Positions 1-7,364 of a stretch of 25,787 nucleotides of DNA are shown piece after piece. Under the pieces are notes generated by a model, which was not told where the DNA came from, made no database searches, and saw nothing but the letters and a program-made list of their open reading frames with translations. The stretch is from RGIG5612 sp963591145 (GTDB lineage: Bacteria > Bacillota > Clostridia > Lachnospirales > Lachnospiraceae), in assembly GCA_963591145.1 (NCBI GenBank), contig CAVARE010000019.1, positions 1 to 25,787 on the forward strand. The letters run 5' to 3'. Position 1 is the first letter of the stretch; every line of letters starts with the position of its first letter. The translations under genes and the position numbers were made by a program.

Positions 1-217
1 GATTAAATGAATCAGATTCAGAAGAAAATTTGGACTTTTCAAGTATACCTGTTTTAGAATCGAAAAAGAATTGAAAATATGGACAATTTTGACTCATTTT
101 CTTTGTTATAAATCTTGGATTTCCTTCTGAATCAACTGGCAAATTACAGAAATCTTCAAACAATGTTTGATTCTTGACTGCAGGGAATAAGATGAATTGT
201 GTAGATGTATTCAATTC
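1..217 (-). pseudogene. Unrecognised partial reading frame running off the left edge
   Basis: On the minus strand, a frame with protein-like composition runs from just below a TAA stop (218-220) to position 1 without interruption. It includes the stretch FCNLPVDSEGNPRFITKK followed by MSQNCPYFQFFFDSKTG. The only start-like codon is a TTG at 212-214, and no ribosome-binding site precedes it. The same frame is also open above the stop, up to about 418, but that part is AT-rich, repetitive and not protein-like. I therefore read it as the start or middle of a decayed gene rather than an intact one. I do not recognise the family. A short plus-strand frame ending at 74 overlaps it and cannot be fully excluded. 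Confidence 0.3.
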
Positions 218-413
218 TTAAATCAATAAATCACGTAATATATTGTACTTTTGAAATACAAATTCTAATACAGACATACGAGAAAAAACCTGAACATTTT
301 TTGAACATTTTTGGACAAAAATACGAGAAAAATAAGAAATGGCTGTATTTTTAAAATACATACTTCGAAAATAAAAAAATAGAAAACCCTTTATTTCCAG
401 GGCTTTTCTGATA

Positions 414-447
414 AACAAAAAAGGACCTCTTGATCACTCAAGAGGTC
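414..447 (-). terminator. Rho-independent terminator of tRNA-Gln
   Basis: A perfect 10-bp inverted repeat (GACCTCTTGA / TCAAGAGGTC, 4-nt loop) lies just beyond the 3' end of the tRNA. Read on the minus strand it is followed by a T-rich tail (CCTTTTTTGTTT). This is a standard intrinsic terminator for the tRNA transcript. Confidence 0.85.
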
Positions 448-453
448 TTCCAG

Positions 454-525
454 CAGGGATACCAGGATTCGAACCTGGAACTGACGGAGTCAGAGTCCGT
501 TGCCTTACCGTTTGGCGATATCCCT
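454..525 (-). tRNA. tRNA-Gln (anticodon CTG)
   Basis: The minus strand folds as a 72-nt tRNA without an encoded CCA end. The 7-bp acceptor stem is AGGGATA/TATCCCT with discriminator G. The D arm is GCC-loop-GGC, the anticodon stem is ACGGA/TCCGT with loop CTCTGAC, and the T arm is CCAGG-TTCGAAT-CCTGG. The anticodon CTG is at plus-strand positions 491-493 and reads CAG (Gln). The ACGGACTnTGACTCCGT block is typical of glutamine tRNAs. It is a stand-alone tRNA with its own promoter and terminator. Confidence 0.95.
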
Positions 526-537
526 TCAACGCGACTC

Positions 538-566
538 ATTATATTAAAAAATGAATTGATTGTCAA
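538..566 (-). promoter_or_regulatory. Consensus sigma-A promoter of tRNA-Gln
   Basis: Read on the minus strand: TTGACA (561-566), a 17-bp spacer, and TATAAT (538-543). Both hexamers match the vegetative consensus exactly. The expected start near 531 lies about 6 bases before the mature tRNA 5' end. Confidence 0.85.
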
Positions 567-732
567 GAAAAAACATATAATTGTTAATTTAAACAAAATA
601 ATGACATTTTTGAGAAAAAAGTTAACAAAAAATACTAAATTAGGACTTTTATTTTCACCAATGATAGGGTAAAATACAGAAATATTAAGGAAATGTTACA
701 CGTAGCACACTTATAATTCTGAGGTTGAGAAA

Positions 733-1824
733 ATGATTTCTAGTCAATTGTTACAAAAAGCATTGGATGACATTAAGGACATTACTGGCAAGGATATGGC
801 TATTTTGGATCTGGATGGAAGATATGCAGCCAGAACCGAAGATACATTTGCCGTTGATACAGACAGGGTTGCCGCATTTGCAGTTACATCTGCAGAGAAG
901 AGCAGCGACAAGGAGTATTCTTACTTTAAGATAAGGGATGATGGTCAGGACGTATATGTTCTGGTGGTTGAGGGCATCTCTGAGACTGATGAGCTGGTAG
1001 GCGTTATGGCCAGATATCAGATAGAGACTATAGTTTCGGCTTATAAGGAGAAGTTTGATAAGGATAATTTCTTCAAGTCTCTGCTGCTGGATAACCTCAT
1101 GCTTTTGGATATCTTCGATAGAGCTAAGAGACTTCATATTGAGCTGGAGCAGCAGCGGATTGTATATCTGATTCAGCTTCAGAAGAGAAACCAGGATGAT
1201 GCTGTAGATATTATCCGCAATATATTTGCCGGCGACAAGGAAGTGTTCTGCACTCCGCTTACGAAGAATTCAATAGTTGTCGTAAAGAGCGTGACAGATA
1301 AGGATACACCAGAGACACTGGACGCTGTTGCCAGAAATATATTCACTGTACTTAAGTCTGATATTAAGGAAGAGGCATATATTTCCTACGGTACAGTTGT
1401 CAAGGATCTTAAGGATGTATCTAAGTCATACCGCGAGGCTCATATGGCGATGGAGGTCAGCAAGATATTTGCTGAGGACAGCCATATCAATTCCTACGCA
1501 AACTTAGGAATAGGTCGACTTATATATCAGCTGCCGATTCCGCTGTGCAACATGTATCTCAAGGAGATCCTGGGGGATCTTTCAATCAATGATTTTGATG
1601 AAGAGACGCTTACAACTATCAACAAATTCTTCGAGAATTCGTTAAATGTTTCGGAAACCTCGAGACAGCTGTATATACACAGAAATACGCTTGTATATCG
1701 TCTCGATAAGATTCAGAAGACAACCGGGCTGGACTTGAGAGTATTTGATGATGCGGTTACATTTAAGATCGCCCTTATGGTTTCAAAATATATGAGCAGT
1801 ATAGAGAGCCTCGACAAGAAGTAA
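733..1824 (+). CDS. CdaR/PucR-family transcriptional regulator
   Basis: This 363-residue protein has the layout of CdaR-type (sugar diacid) regulators. The N-terminal ~120 residues resemble a diacid-recognition-like sensor domain (LLQKALDDIKDITGKDMAILD...). A middle domain follows, and the C-terminal PucR-type helix-turn-helix spans about residues 300-350 (NVSETSRQLYIHRNTLVYRL, then DKIQKTTGLDLR). Start: ATG 733 preceded by GAGG at a normal distance. Only 14 bp separate its stop from ftsE, so it is probably the first gene of the ftsEX unit. The inducer is unknown. The name CdaR describes the family; the neighbours give no hint of diacid metabolism, so a role in regulating the envelope cluster or an unrelated signal is inference. 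Confidence 0.85.
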   Translation: MISSQLLQKALDDIKDITGKDMAILDLDGRYAARTEDTFAVDTDRVAAFAVTSAEKSSDKEYSYFKIRDDGQDVYVLVVEGISETDELVGVMARYQIETIVSAYKEKFDKDNFFKSLLLDNLMLLDIFDRAKRLHIELEQQRIVYLIQLQKRNQDDAVDIIRNIFAGDKEVFCTPLTKNSIVVVKSVTDKDTPETLDAVARNIFTVLKSDIKEEAYISYGTVVKDLKDVSKSYREAHMAMEVSKIFAEDSHINSYANLGIGRLIYQLPIPLCNMYLKEILGDLSINDFDEETLTTINKFFENSLNVSETSRQLYIHRNTLVYRLDKIQKTTGLDLRVFDDAVTFKIALMVSKYMSSIESLDKK

Positions 1825-1838
1825 TTTAGGAGGATAAC

Positions 1839-2531
1839 ATGATAGTCATAGACGATGTATCAATGATCTATGGCGACAGCAATACGCACGCCCTGGATCA
1901 TGTTAGTCTGACCATCGAGGATGGAGAATTTGTCTTCATCGTAGGAGACTCGGGAGCAGGTAAGAGTACGCTGTTTAAGCTTATGATAAGAGAGCTTCAG
2001 CCGACAGAAGGAGAGATTTACATTAATAATATACCTGTTTCAAGGCTTAGAAGACACAAGATTCCGGCATTAAGAAGACAGATCGGAATGGTATTTCAGG
2101 ACTTCAGACTGCTGAAGGACAGAAATATTTATGATAATATCGCATTTGCGCAGAGAGCCATCTCTGTAGCGCCTAGACAGATCAAACGAAATGTAGCTGA
2201 AGTTCTTACAGTGACAGGAATATCAGAAAAATATCGTCATTTCCCTAGTCAGTTATCAGGTGGAGAGCAGCAGCGGGTTGCTCTCGCCAGAGCCCTCGTT
2301 AACAGGCCCAGCATCCTGTTAGCTGACGAGCCTACCGGCAATCTTGATACAGGCAACAGCATGGCGATAATGGAGATTCTTGAGAAGATCAACGCCCATG
2401 GAACGACAGTAGTTGTTGTGACTCACAATCAGGATATTGTCCGTCAGATGAACAAACGCGTGATTCACCTCAAGCATGGCGAGGTTGTTAATGACATTCA
2501 AGAGGGAGGATATGCAAATGAAGAAATCTAA
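1839..2531 (+). CDS. ftsE: Cell-division ATP-binding protein FtsE
   Basis: A 230-residue ABC ATPase with all nucleotide-binding motifs: Walker A GDSGAGKST (residues 36-44), Q-loop in GMVFQDFRLL (about 83-92), signature LSGGEQQ (139-145), Walker B ILLADEP (159-165) and H-loop His196. In the family, FtsE forms a membrane complex with FtsX that links ATP hydrolysis to activation of peptidoglycan hydrolases during division. Start: ATG 1839 behind TTAGGAGG. Its 3' end overlaps the preferred ftsX start by 14 bp, which indicates translational coupling. The FtsE identity rests on the adjacent FtsX as well as on the sequence. Confidence 0.95.
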   Translation: MIVIDDVSMIYGDSNTHALDHVSLTIEDGEFVFIVGDSGAGKSTLFKLMIRELQPTEGEIYINNIPVSRLRRHKIPALRRQIGMVFQDFRLLKDRNIYDNIAFAQRAISVAPRQIKRNVAEVLTVTGISEKYRHFPSQLSGGEQQRVALARALVNRPSILLADEPTGNLDTGNSMAIMEILEKINAHGTTVVVVTHNQDIVRQMNKRVIHLKHGEVVNDIQEGGYANEEI

Positions 2532-3429
2532 CCCCTTCTTTTATTGTCTGGGACAGGGCATAAAGAGCTTTACCCGTAACAAGGGATATACCATCGCGTC
2601 GATTGTCACGGTTGCAGCTTGCATCTTCCTAGTGGGAATATTCCTCTCGGTTGTATTTAACATGAATCATGTTATTGAGGAGGCAGAACAGTCGGTATGC
2701 ATTACAGTTTTCTTCGATGAGGATCTGACGGAGGATCAGATAATCGAGATCGGGGAGACATTTGCAGACTGGCCTGAGGTAATTAATACCACATATACAT
2801 CAGCTGATCAGGCATGGGAGAATTTCAAGAATGACTATTTCAGGGATAATCCTGAGCTGGCAGATGGATTCGAGGGAGCTAATCCGCTGACCAATTCTGC
2901 TTCATATGAGATCTATCTTGAGGATATCAGTCAGCAGGATGAGGTCGTGGACAGGCTTGAAGCAACAGATGGAGTGCGCAAGGTCAACAGATCTGAGGTA
3001 ACCGCAAATGCGTTGTCAGACATAGGCCGTGTGGTAGGTATTGTTTCAATTGTGCTTATTATAATATTGCTGGCAGTTTCGATATTCCTTATCATGAATA
3101 CCATTGTAATGGGCATCAACATGCGTAAGGAAGAAATACAGATTATGAAATACGTCGGCGCGACGGACTTCTTCGTTAAGTCGCCATTCATATTTGAAGG
3201 TATCATAATAGGCCTCATTGGAGCCATCATTCCGCTGGTGATAATTTATCTTGTATATAATAGCGCAATCATGTATATCATGACGCAGCTGCAGACCTTA
3301 AGCAGTATGTTTACATTCCTGACAGTATGGGACATCTTCAAGGTGGTAGCACCGGTAGCGCTTGTTATCGGCGCAGGAATCGGTATCGTGGGAAGTACGA
3401 TTGCTACAGGCAAGCATATAAAGGTATGA
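2518..3429 (+). CDS. ftsX: Cell-division permease FtsX
   Basis: A 303-residue FtsX with the family topology: one transmembrane helix near the N-terminus (about residues 22-46), an extracellular domain (about 50-165), then three more helices (about 170-200, 220-250, 275-297). The external domain of FtsX recruits and activates cell-wall hydrolases. I chose ATG 2518 because AGGGAGGA ends 7 bases upstream of it. The in-frame ATG at 2476 has no ribosome site, and the ATG at 2512 is too close to the Shine-Dalgarno sequence. The start lies inside the end of ftsE. The gene is followed by a hairpin and T-run (3441-3523), and a CtpB-like protease gene comes next. Confidence 0.95.
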   Translation: MKKSNPFFYCLGQGIKSFTRNKGYTIASIVTVAACIFLVGIFLSVVFNMNHVIEEAEQSVCITVFFDEDLTEDQIIEIGETFADWPEVINTTYTSADQAWENFKNDYFRDNPELADGFEGANPLTNSASYEIYLEDISQQDEVVDRLEATDGVRKVNRSEVTANALSDIGRVVGIVSIVLIIILLAVSIFLIMNTIVMGINMRKEEIQIMKYVGATDFFVKSPFIFEGIIIGLIGAIIPLVIIYLVYNSAIMYIMTQLQTLSSMFTFLTVWDIFKVVAPVALVIGAGIGIVGSTIATGKHIKV

Positions 3430-3440
3430 CATAGTTTTCG

Positions 3441-3523
3441 GATTGCTGTATGTCGTCCTGGCGAAGGCGTTTTCAAACAGCGCTGTATGCCAGGGTTCAA
3501 GGCATATAGCAATCTATTTTTTT
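3441..3523 (+). terminator. ftsX terminator hairpin carrying a repeat core (copy A)
   Basis: Arms GATTGCTGTATG (3441-3452) and CATATAGCAATC (3503-3514) pair, with a G-T wobble, and are followed by T-A-T7 (3515-3523), so this can work as an intrinsic terminator after ftsX. The loop is unusually long. It has an inner CCTGG/CCAGG stem and the segment GCGAAGGCGTTTTCAAACAG (3461-3480), which recurs at 11.18, 23.04 and 24.30 kb. The right half (GCTGTATGCCAGGGTTCAAGG, roughly) also aligns with the right end of the long copy at 10.96-11.23 kb. It is thus both a terminator and a member of the repeat family. Confidence 0.7.
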
Positions 3524-3566
3524 GAAATGACTGCGGAAACAACCGTGAAGTATTAAAGGATTAGAA

Positions 3567-4994
3567 ATGCGAAAAGAAGATTTAGACGAGGAATACGAAT
3601 CAGAAGAATATGAGGACATGGACGACGAGTATGGTGATGATACAGAGCCTGCTCGTCGAAAACTGTCAGGACGTAATCACTTCTTCAGTGGGTGGATGGG
3701 TCTCTTTATTGGAATAATCATCGGAGCTGTAGCTATAGCGGCAGTATTTGCGATTACAACTATGAGAAGTCAGGCAACAACTTCCATAGATTTGGACTAT
3801 GAGACTAAGATTGAATATATAGTCAGCTACCTGAAGGCGTATTATCTGAATGACCTGGAGGATGAGGATATAGAGACAGCGTTGGCCAAGGGTCTCCTGG
3901 AAAATATCGGCGACAAATATGCCACATACTATACTCCTGAGGAATTCCAGGAACAGATAGCCTCTGTTAACGGAACCTATGCCGGCATAGGCGTGCGAAT
4001 CGTAAAAAATGATGACGGATATATTGAGGTATATGAAGTATTCGATGGTTCACCGGCGCAGGAGGCAGGAATCCACGTTAAGGATCTGATCGTTGAGGCT
4101 GATGGTCAGAGAGATTTTGAGACCATGGATGAACTCGTTGCCATAGTAACCGGCGAGGAGGGAACGACTGTAGATATTGTTGTGGAAAGAGATGGCGAGG
4201 AGATACCGATGACGGTGGAGCGCCGCGCCATTGAGACTGAGAGTGTATACAGCACTATGATGGATGATACAGTCGGATATATCCAGATCACAACATTTAA
4301 TACGGCCAGCGTGCAGCAATTTAATGATGCCATTGATTCGCTGCTCGAAGAAGGCATGACATCTGTTATTATTGATCTTCGCAACAATCCTGGAGGAGAT
4401 TATGACTCAGTTGTATCAATGATCGACAGAGTAGTTCCTGAGGGCCCGATAGTTTCGACAGAAAACAAGCAGGGAGGCATTACTACTGAGAATTCTGATG
4501 CTGAATGTCTGGATATATCTATAGTATTGCTGGTAAATGAAAATACTGCTTCAGCAGCTGAGCTCTTCACGATGGCACTTCATGATTACGGCATGGCTGA
4601 GATCGTCGGAACAACTACGTATGGCAAGGGCATAGTTCAGAGCATCTACCAGCTTCCTGATGGTTCTGGTCTTAAGTTTACAACCGAGAAATACTACGGA
4701 CCTGCAGGCAACTGTATTCAGGATGTGGGAATCACTCCGGATTACGAGGTAGAGCTTCCTGAAGATACATATAAGGATGGCATAATCTATGAATACGAAG
4801 ACACGCAGCTGCAGAAGGCGGCAGAACTCCTGGGCAGCACCTACGATTTCACACAGAATATGCCAGAGACAACATCTGCCGAAGATGTGGCAAATGATAC
4901 GGCAGAAGCTGAAGATTCGGCAGATGATACGGCGGAGGCTGAGACTGAGGCAGCGCCAGAAACAGAAATAGAGTCAGAAGAAACAGTAGAATAA
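3567..4994 (+). CDS. CtpB-like S41 carboxyl-terminal processing protease
   Basis: A 475-residue S41 peptidase. An acidic cytoplasmic N-terminus (1-35) precedes one membrane anchor (about 44-65). A PDZ domain lies at about 134-215, and the tail-specific protease domain follows. The catalytic Ser is probably Ser329 in ENTASAAEL and the Lys is Lys354 in TTYGKGI; their 25-residue spacing matches the family dyad. The protein should sit in the membrane with its protease outside. The last ~45 residues are a low-complexity acidic tail with an imperfect repeat (NDTAEAEDSADDTAEAE), unusual for the core family. Next to ftsEX it probably serves cell-wall remodelling or regulated proteolysis; the substrate is unknown. 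Start ATG 3567 has AAAGGA upstream. Confidence 0.9.
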   Translation: MRKEDLDEEYESEEYEDMDDEYGDDTEPARRKLSGRNHFFSGWMGLFIGIIIGAVAIAAVFAITTMRSQATTSIDLDYETKIEYIVSYLKAYYLNDLEDEDIETALAKGLLENIGDKYATYYTPEEFQEQIASVNGTYAGIGVRIVKNDDGYIEVYEVFDGSPAQEAGIHVKDLIVEADGQRDFETMDELVAIVTGEEGTTVDIVVERDGEEIPMTVERRAIETESVYSTMMDDTVGYIQITTFNTASVQQFNDAIDSLLEEGMTSVIIDLRNNPGGDYDSVVSMIDRVVPEGPIVSTENKQGGITTENSDAECLDISIVLLVNENTASAAELFTMALHDYGMAEIVGTTTYGKGIVQSIYQLPDGSGLKFTTEKYYGPAGNCIQDVGITPDYEVELPEDTYKDGIIYEYEDTQLQKAAELLGSTYDFTQNMPETTSAEDVANDTAEAEDSADDTAEAETEAAPETEIESEETVE

Positions 4995-5027
4995 TAAAAG
5001 AGCCGTCAGATTTTATCTGACGGCTCT
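4989..5027 (-). terminator. Terminator of the flavoprotein gene (convergent junction)
   Basis: A perfect 12-bp inverted repeat AGAGCCGTCAGA / TCTGACGGCTCT (4999-5010, 5016-5027) has a 5-nt loop. On the minus strand the tail is TTTTATTATT, suited to terminating the gene at 5049-6035. On the plus strand the tail is AAAACTATC, so it is a poor terminator for the ctp gene, whose stop lies 4 bp before the stem. Confidence 0.8.
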
Positions 5028-5048
5028 AAAACTATCTTAAGATATGGA

Positions 5049-6035
5049 TTATTTTGCTGGTGCCGGAGTAGGCTCGATAATATCTGTAAATGCCTGTTTA
5101 CGAGCTTTGTACTGAGGATCCTTATTGAGGTTCATCAGACGGCCTTCGTTCTCGAAGATATCAGCGCCATGTGCCTTCTTACCTGAGATTATGTCATGAG
5201 CATGCTCAAGCTGTCCGTTTGGAACGATTGATGTATCATTCTTGAACTTGAATGCACCATTAACGAGCTCGAGTGTTCCTTCCAGTCCGCACAGCTCACA
5301 TACGCAATGTGTTGTGCCAGGGAAGATATAGAAGTTATTGCCATGGCAATGTGGACATGCACCATCAGCACCCTTCCAGAGGTCAACCTCTTCTGAGCCA
5401 GGGATCATGATGTTGTTGTCATCAATGTATTTAGCTGCTTCATAGAGGTTGCGGCCGATTTCTTTCATTCTCTCAACCTTGTCATCCTGGTTGATAACGT
5501 CCTTGCACCATGAGAAGTATTCATTGTTGATAACCTTCCAGCCTGGGCTCATTGCTACCATAGCATGGTCTGTTTCAACTCTGCATCCCCAGTCAGAACC
5601 ACCGATACCTACGAATGATACTGCCTTCTGTCTGAAGATTCTTGGGTTAAGTCCTTCCTTACCCTGTTGTCTGAGCATGCCGTCTGCCATAAGGAGCATA
5701 CCGACATCATGTCCAGGACCCATACGGTCACATACAGCATGGAACAGTCCTGATGCGCCTGATTCGAAGATAGGATCTACGAAGAGAACACCATCTGCCT
5801 CAACCATCTTCTCGTATAATGCCTTGTAATCATCCTTCTGTGTGCAGATCATTCCTTTGCCCATAACAAGGCCTCTTGAACAGGCTACACAACCTGAGCA
5901 GTATTTGATATCCCAGTCAAATACATGGATGAATTCGATTTCTGCGCCGCATTCCTTAGCTGCGCCCAGAGCAACACGGCACATGGTGTCGTTATTGCCA
6001 TTTTTTGTACCAAAGGATAAACCTAAGATCTTCAT
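5049..6035 (-). CDS. Iron-sulfur-flavoprotein-like NAD(P)H/FMN reductase with zinc-ribbon tail
   Basis: A 328-residue protein. The N-terminal ~180 residues are an FMN-reductase/flavodoxin-like fold (KILGLSFGTKNGNNDTM, the phosphate-loop region). The cysteine cluster CSGCVAC with a further Cys in GMICT resembles the CX2CX2CXnC cluster motif of iron-sulfur flavoproteins. Near residues 230-255 a pair of CxxC motifs (CPHC and CELC) suggests a zinc ribbon or rubredoxin-like metal site. The C-terminal end is rich in Ala and Pro. Predicted role: cytoplasmic electron transfer with FMN; donor and acceptor are unknown. ATG 6035 has an ideal AGGAGG 8 bases upstream. It is transcribed alone, divergently from the kinase gene. 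Confidence 0.75.
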   Translation of the reverse strand: MKILGLSFGTKNGNNDTMCRVALGAAKECGAEIEFIHVFDWDIKYCSGCVACSRGLVMGKGMICTQKDDYKALYEKMVEADGVLFVDPIFESGASGLFHAVCDRMGPGHDVGMLLMADGMLRQQGKEGLNPRIFRQKAVSFVGIGGSDWGCRVETDHAMVAMSPGWKVINNEYFSWCKDVINQDDKVERMKEIGRNLYEAAKYIDDNNIMIPGSEEVDLWKGADGACPHCHGNNFYIFPGTTHCVCELCGLEGTLELVNGAFKFKNDTSIVPNGQLEHAHDIISGKKAHGADIFENEGRLMNLNKDPQYKARKQAFTDIIEPTPAPAK

Positions 6036-6103
6036 ATAATTGCCTCCTGCCTATGTAAAATAAATTTAATTCAACTTCTATCCATTTTATCGTTGCTGTG
6101 CTA

Positions 6104-6132
6104 ATGATAAACTGACAAAGTTATAATTGCAA
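6104..6132 (-). promoter_or_regulatory. Candidate promoter of the flavoprotein gene
   Basis: On the minus strand: TTGCAA (6127-6132), 17-bp spacer, TATCAT (6104-6109), giving a leader of about 60 bases before ATG 6035. Four of six and five of six consensus matches with ideal spacing. Confidence 0.45.
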
Positions 6133-6275
6133 GTTGTTTCTAACATCGAACTATCAGTATTGGTTATAAAATTATAACTTTAGCGCGGTAAAATGCCTTG
6201 AATCAGCTGCAGATCTAATATTTGTATAAAGCTACTTTATAAATTACAATTAGCAGCGTTAATGGCAACTCTAAG

Positions 6276-6304
6276 TTGAATATTCACGGTCAAAATAGTA
6301 TTCT
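6276..6304 (+). promoter_or_regulatory. Candidate promoter of the kinase/AKR pair
   Basis: TTGAAT (6276-6281), 17-bp spacer, TATTCT (6299-6304), about 38 bases before ATG 6343. Reasonable hexamers and ideal spacing, but unproven. Confidence 0.4.
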
Positions 6305-6342
6305 GTGGTTGTAGCTATTTAGAACCCCATTACAGAGAAACG

Positions 6343-7302
6343 ATGAAAATGAATAAGCGAATAGATATAACAGCTCTGGGTGAATTGCTGGTAGATATGG
6401 TAGAGGGGCCCGTGAGTGAACAGGGAAACATGACATTTGAAGCATGCCCTGGAGGTGCGCCGTGTAATTTGCTGGCAGTAGTAAGTAAGGCGGGATTAAG
6501 GACAGCATTCATAGGCAAGGTAGGAGACGATTTCCTGGGTCATATGCTGGCAGATGCCGTCAAACAGGCAGATATTAAAATAGAAGGATTAGTTTACGAC
6601 ACGGAGGTTAATACGACTTTGGCATTTGTGCATAAGAAGCCTGATGGGGACAGGGATTTCTCATTCTATAGAAATCCTGGTGCAGACATGCAGTTAGGGC
6701 CGTCCGAGGTAAAAACTGATCTGATAAGAGACAGCAGGATATTTCATTTCGGCACATTGTCCATGACATCTGAAACCGTCAGAAACGCAACGATGTTGGC
6801 AGTTGAATTTGCCAAGGACGAGGACGTGCTAATCTCATTTGACCCTAACCTGAGACCGCCGCTGTGGGAGTCTATGGACGAGGCTAGACAGCAAATGCTG
6901 TGGGGAATGAACAACTGTGACATATTGAAGCTGTCTGATGATGAGGCTGCATTTATCACAGATACTGAGGATATGAATGAGGCCATGAGGAAGATCGCAG
7001 AATTGACTACGGCTCGAGTGGTCTTTCTTACATTAGGAAGAAATGGCAGCATGGGCTGGCAGCGAGAGTGGGGCGATGCACCTGCAGAATATTGCGAGGC
7101 AGTCCATGTGGATAAAGTAGTTGACACAACAGGCGCAGGAGATACATTCTATGGAACAGCATTGACACATTTTTTGACGCATTCCATGAATCTTAATATA
7201 AGTCGCAGCGAGATGCAGGAGATTCTTGCGGATGCTAATAAGGCGGCTGCCAGGATCACACAGGTTAAGGGCGCACTGAAGGCAGTGACGTACATGAAAT
7301 AA
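6343..7302 (+). CDS. PfkB-family carbohydrate kinase (fructokinase-like)
   Basis: A 319-residue ribokinase/PfkB-family kinase. The N-terminal substrate-side signature is visible (GELLVDMVE, then GGAPCNLLAVVSKAG at about residue 45-60). The C-terminal signature DTTGAGDTFYG contains the catalytic Asp267. PfkB enzymes transfer phosphate from ATP to a sugar hydroxyl. The overall pattern is closest to fructokinases, but the substrate cannot be fixed from sequence. The ribosome site is weak (GAGAAA); ATG 6349 is an alternative start that changes only two residues. It lies 62 bp before the aldo/keto reductase and is probably co-transcribed with it. Confidence 0.85.
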   Translation: MKMNKRIDITALGELLVDMVEGPVSEQGNMTFEACPGGAPCNLLAVVSKAGLRTAFIGKVGDDFLGHMLADAVKQADIKIEGLVYDTEVNTTLAFVHKKPDGDRDFSFYRNPGADMQLGPSEVKTDLIRDSRIFHFGTLSMTSETVRNATMLAVEFAKDEDVLISFDPNLRPPLWESMDEARQQMLWGMNNCDILKLSDDEAAFITDTEDMNEAMRKIAELTTARVVFLTLGRNGSMGWQREWGDAPAEYCEAVHVDKVVDTTGAGDTFYGTALTHFLTHSMNLNISRSEMQEILADANKAAARITQVKGALKAVTYMK

Positions 7303-7364
7303 ATTAAAAAACATACAATAAAAACAGTTAAAATAACAACAATAATAAAAAAATAGGAGAAAAA

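Larger units (their letters stand above)
6036..6342. other. Divergent AT-rich promoter region
   Basis: This 307-base gap between divergent genes holds the two candidate promoters listed separately (6104-6132 minus, 6276-6304 plus). I see no RNA gene, riboswitch-like structure or further ORF. Confidence 0.5.

Noticed and set aside
430..672. 80-residue ORF on the plus strand
   Set aside because: Its first third is the antisense of the tRNA-Gln gene and its remainder covers the tRNA promoter; no ribosome-binding site.
694..717. Possible promoter with TATAAT at 712-717 before the CdaR-like gene
   Set aside because: No -35 at proper spacing, and a start from it would begin inside the ribosome-binding site.
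2476..2517. Upstream start for ftsX (14 extra residues)
   Set aside because: No ribosome site before 2476, while AGGGAGGA sits ideally before ATG 2518; the extra residues are ftsE sequence in another frame.
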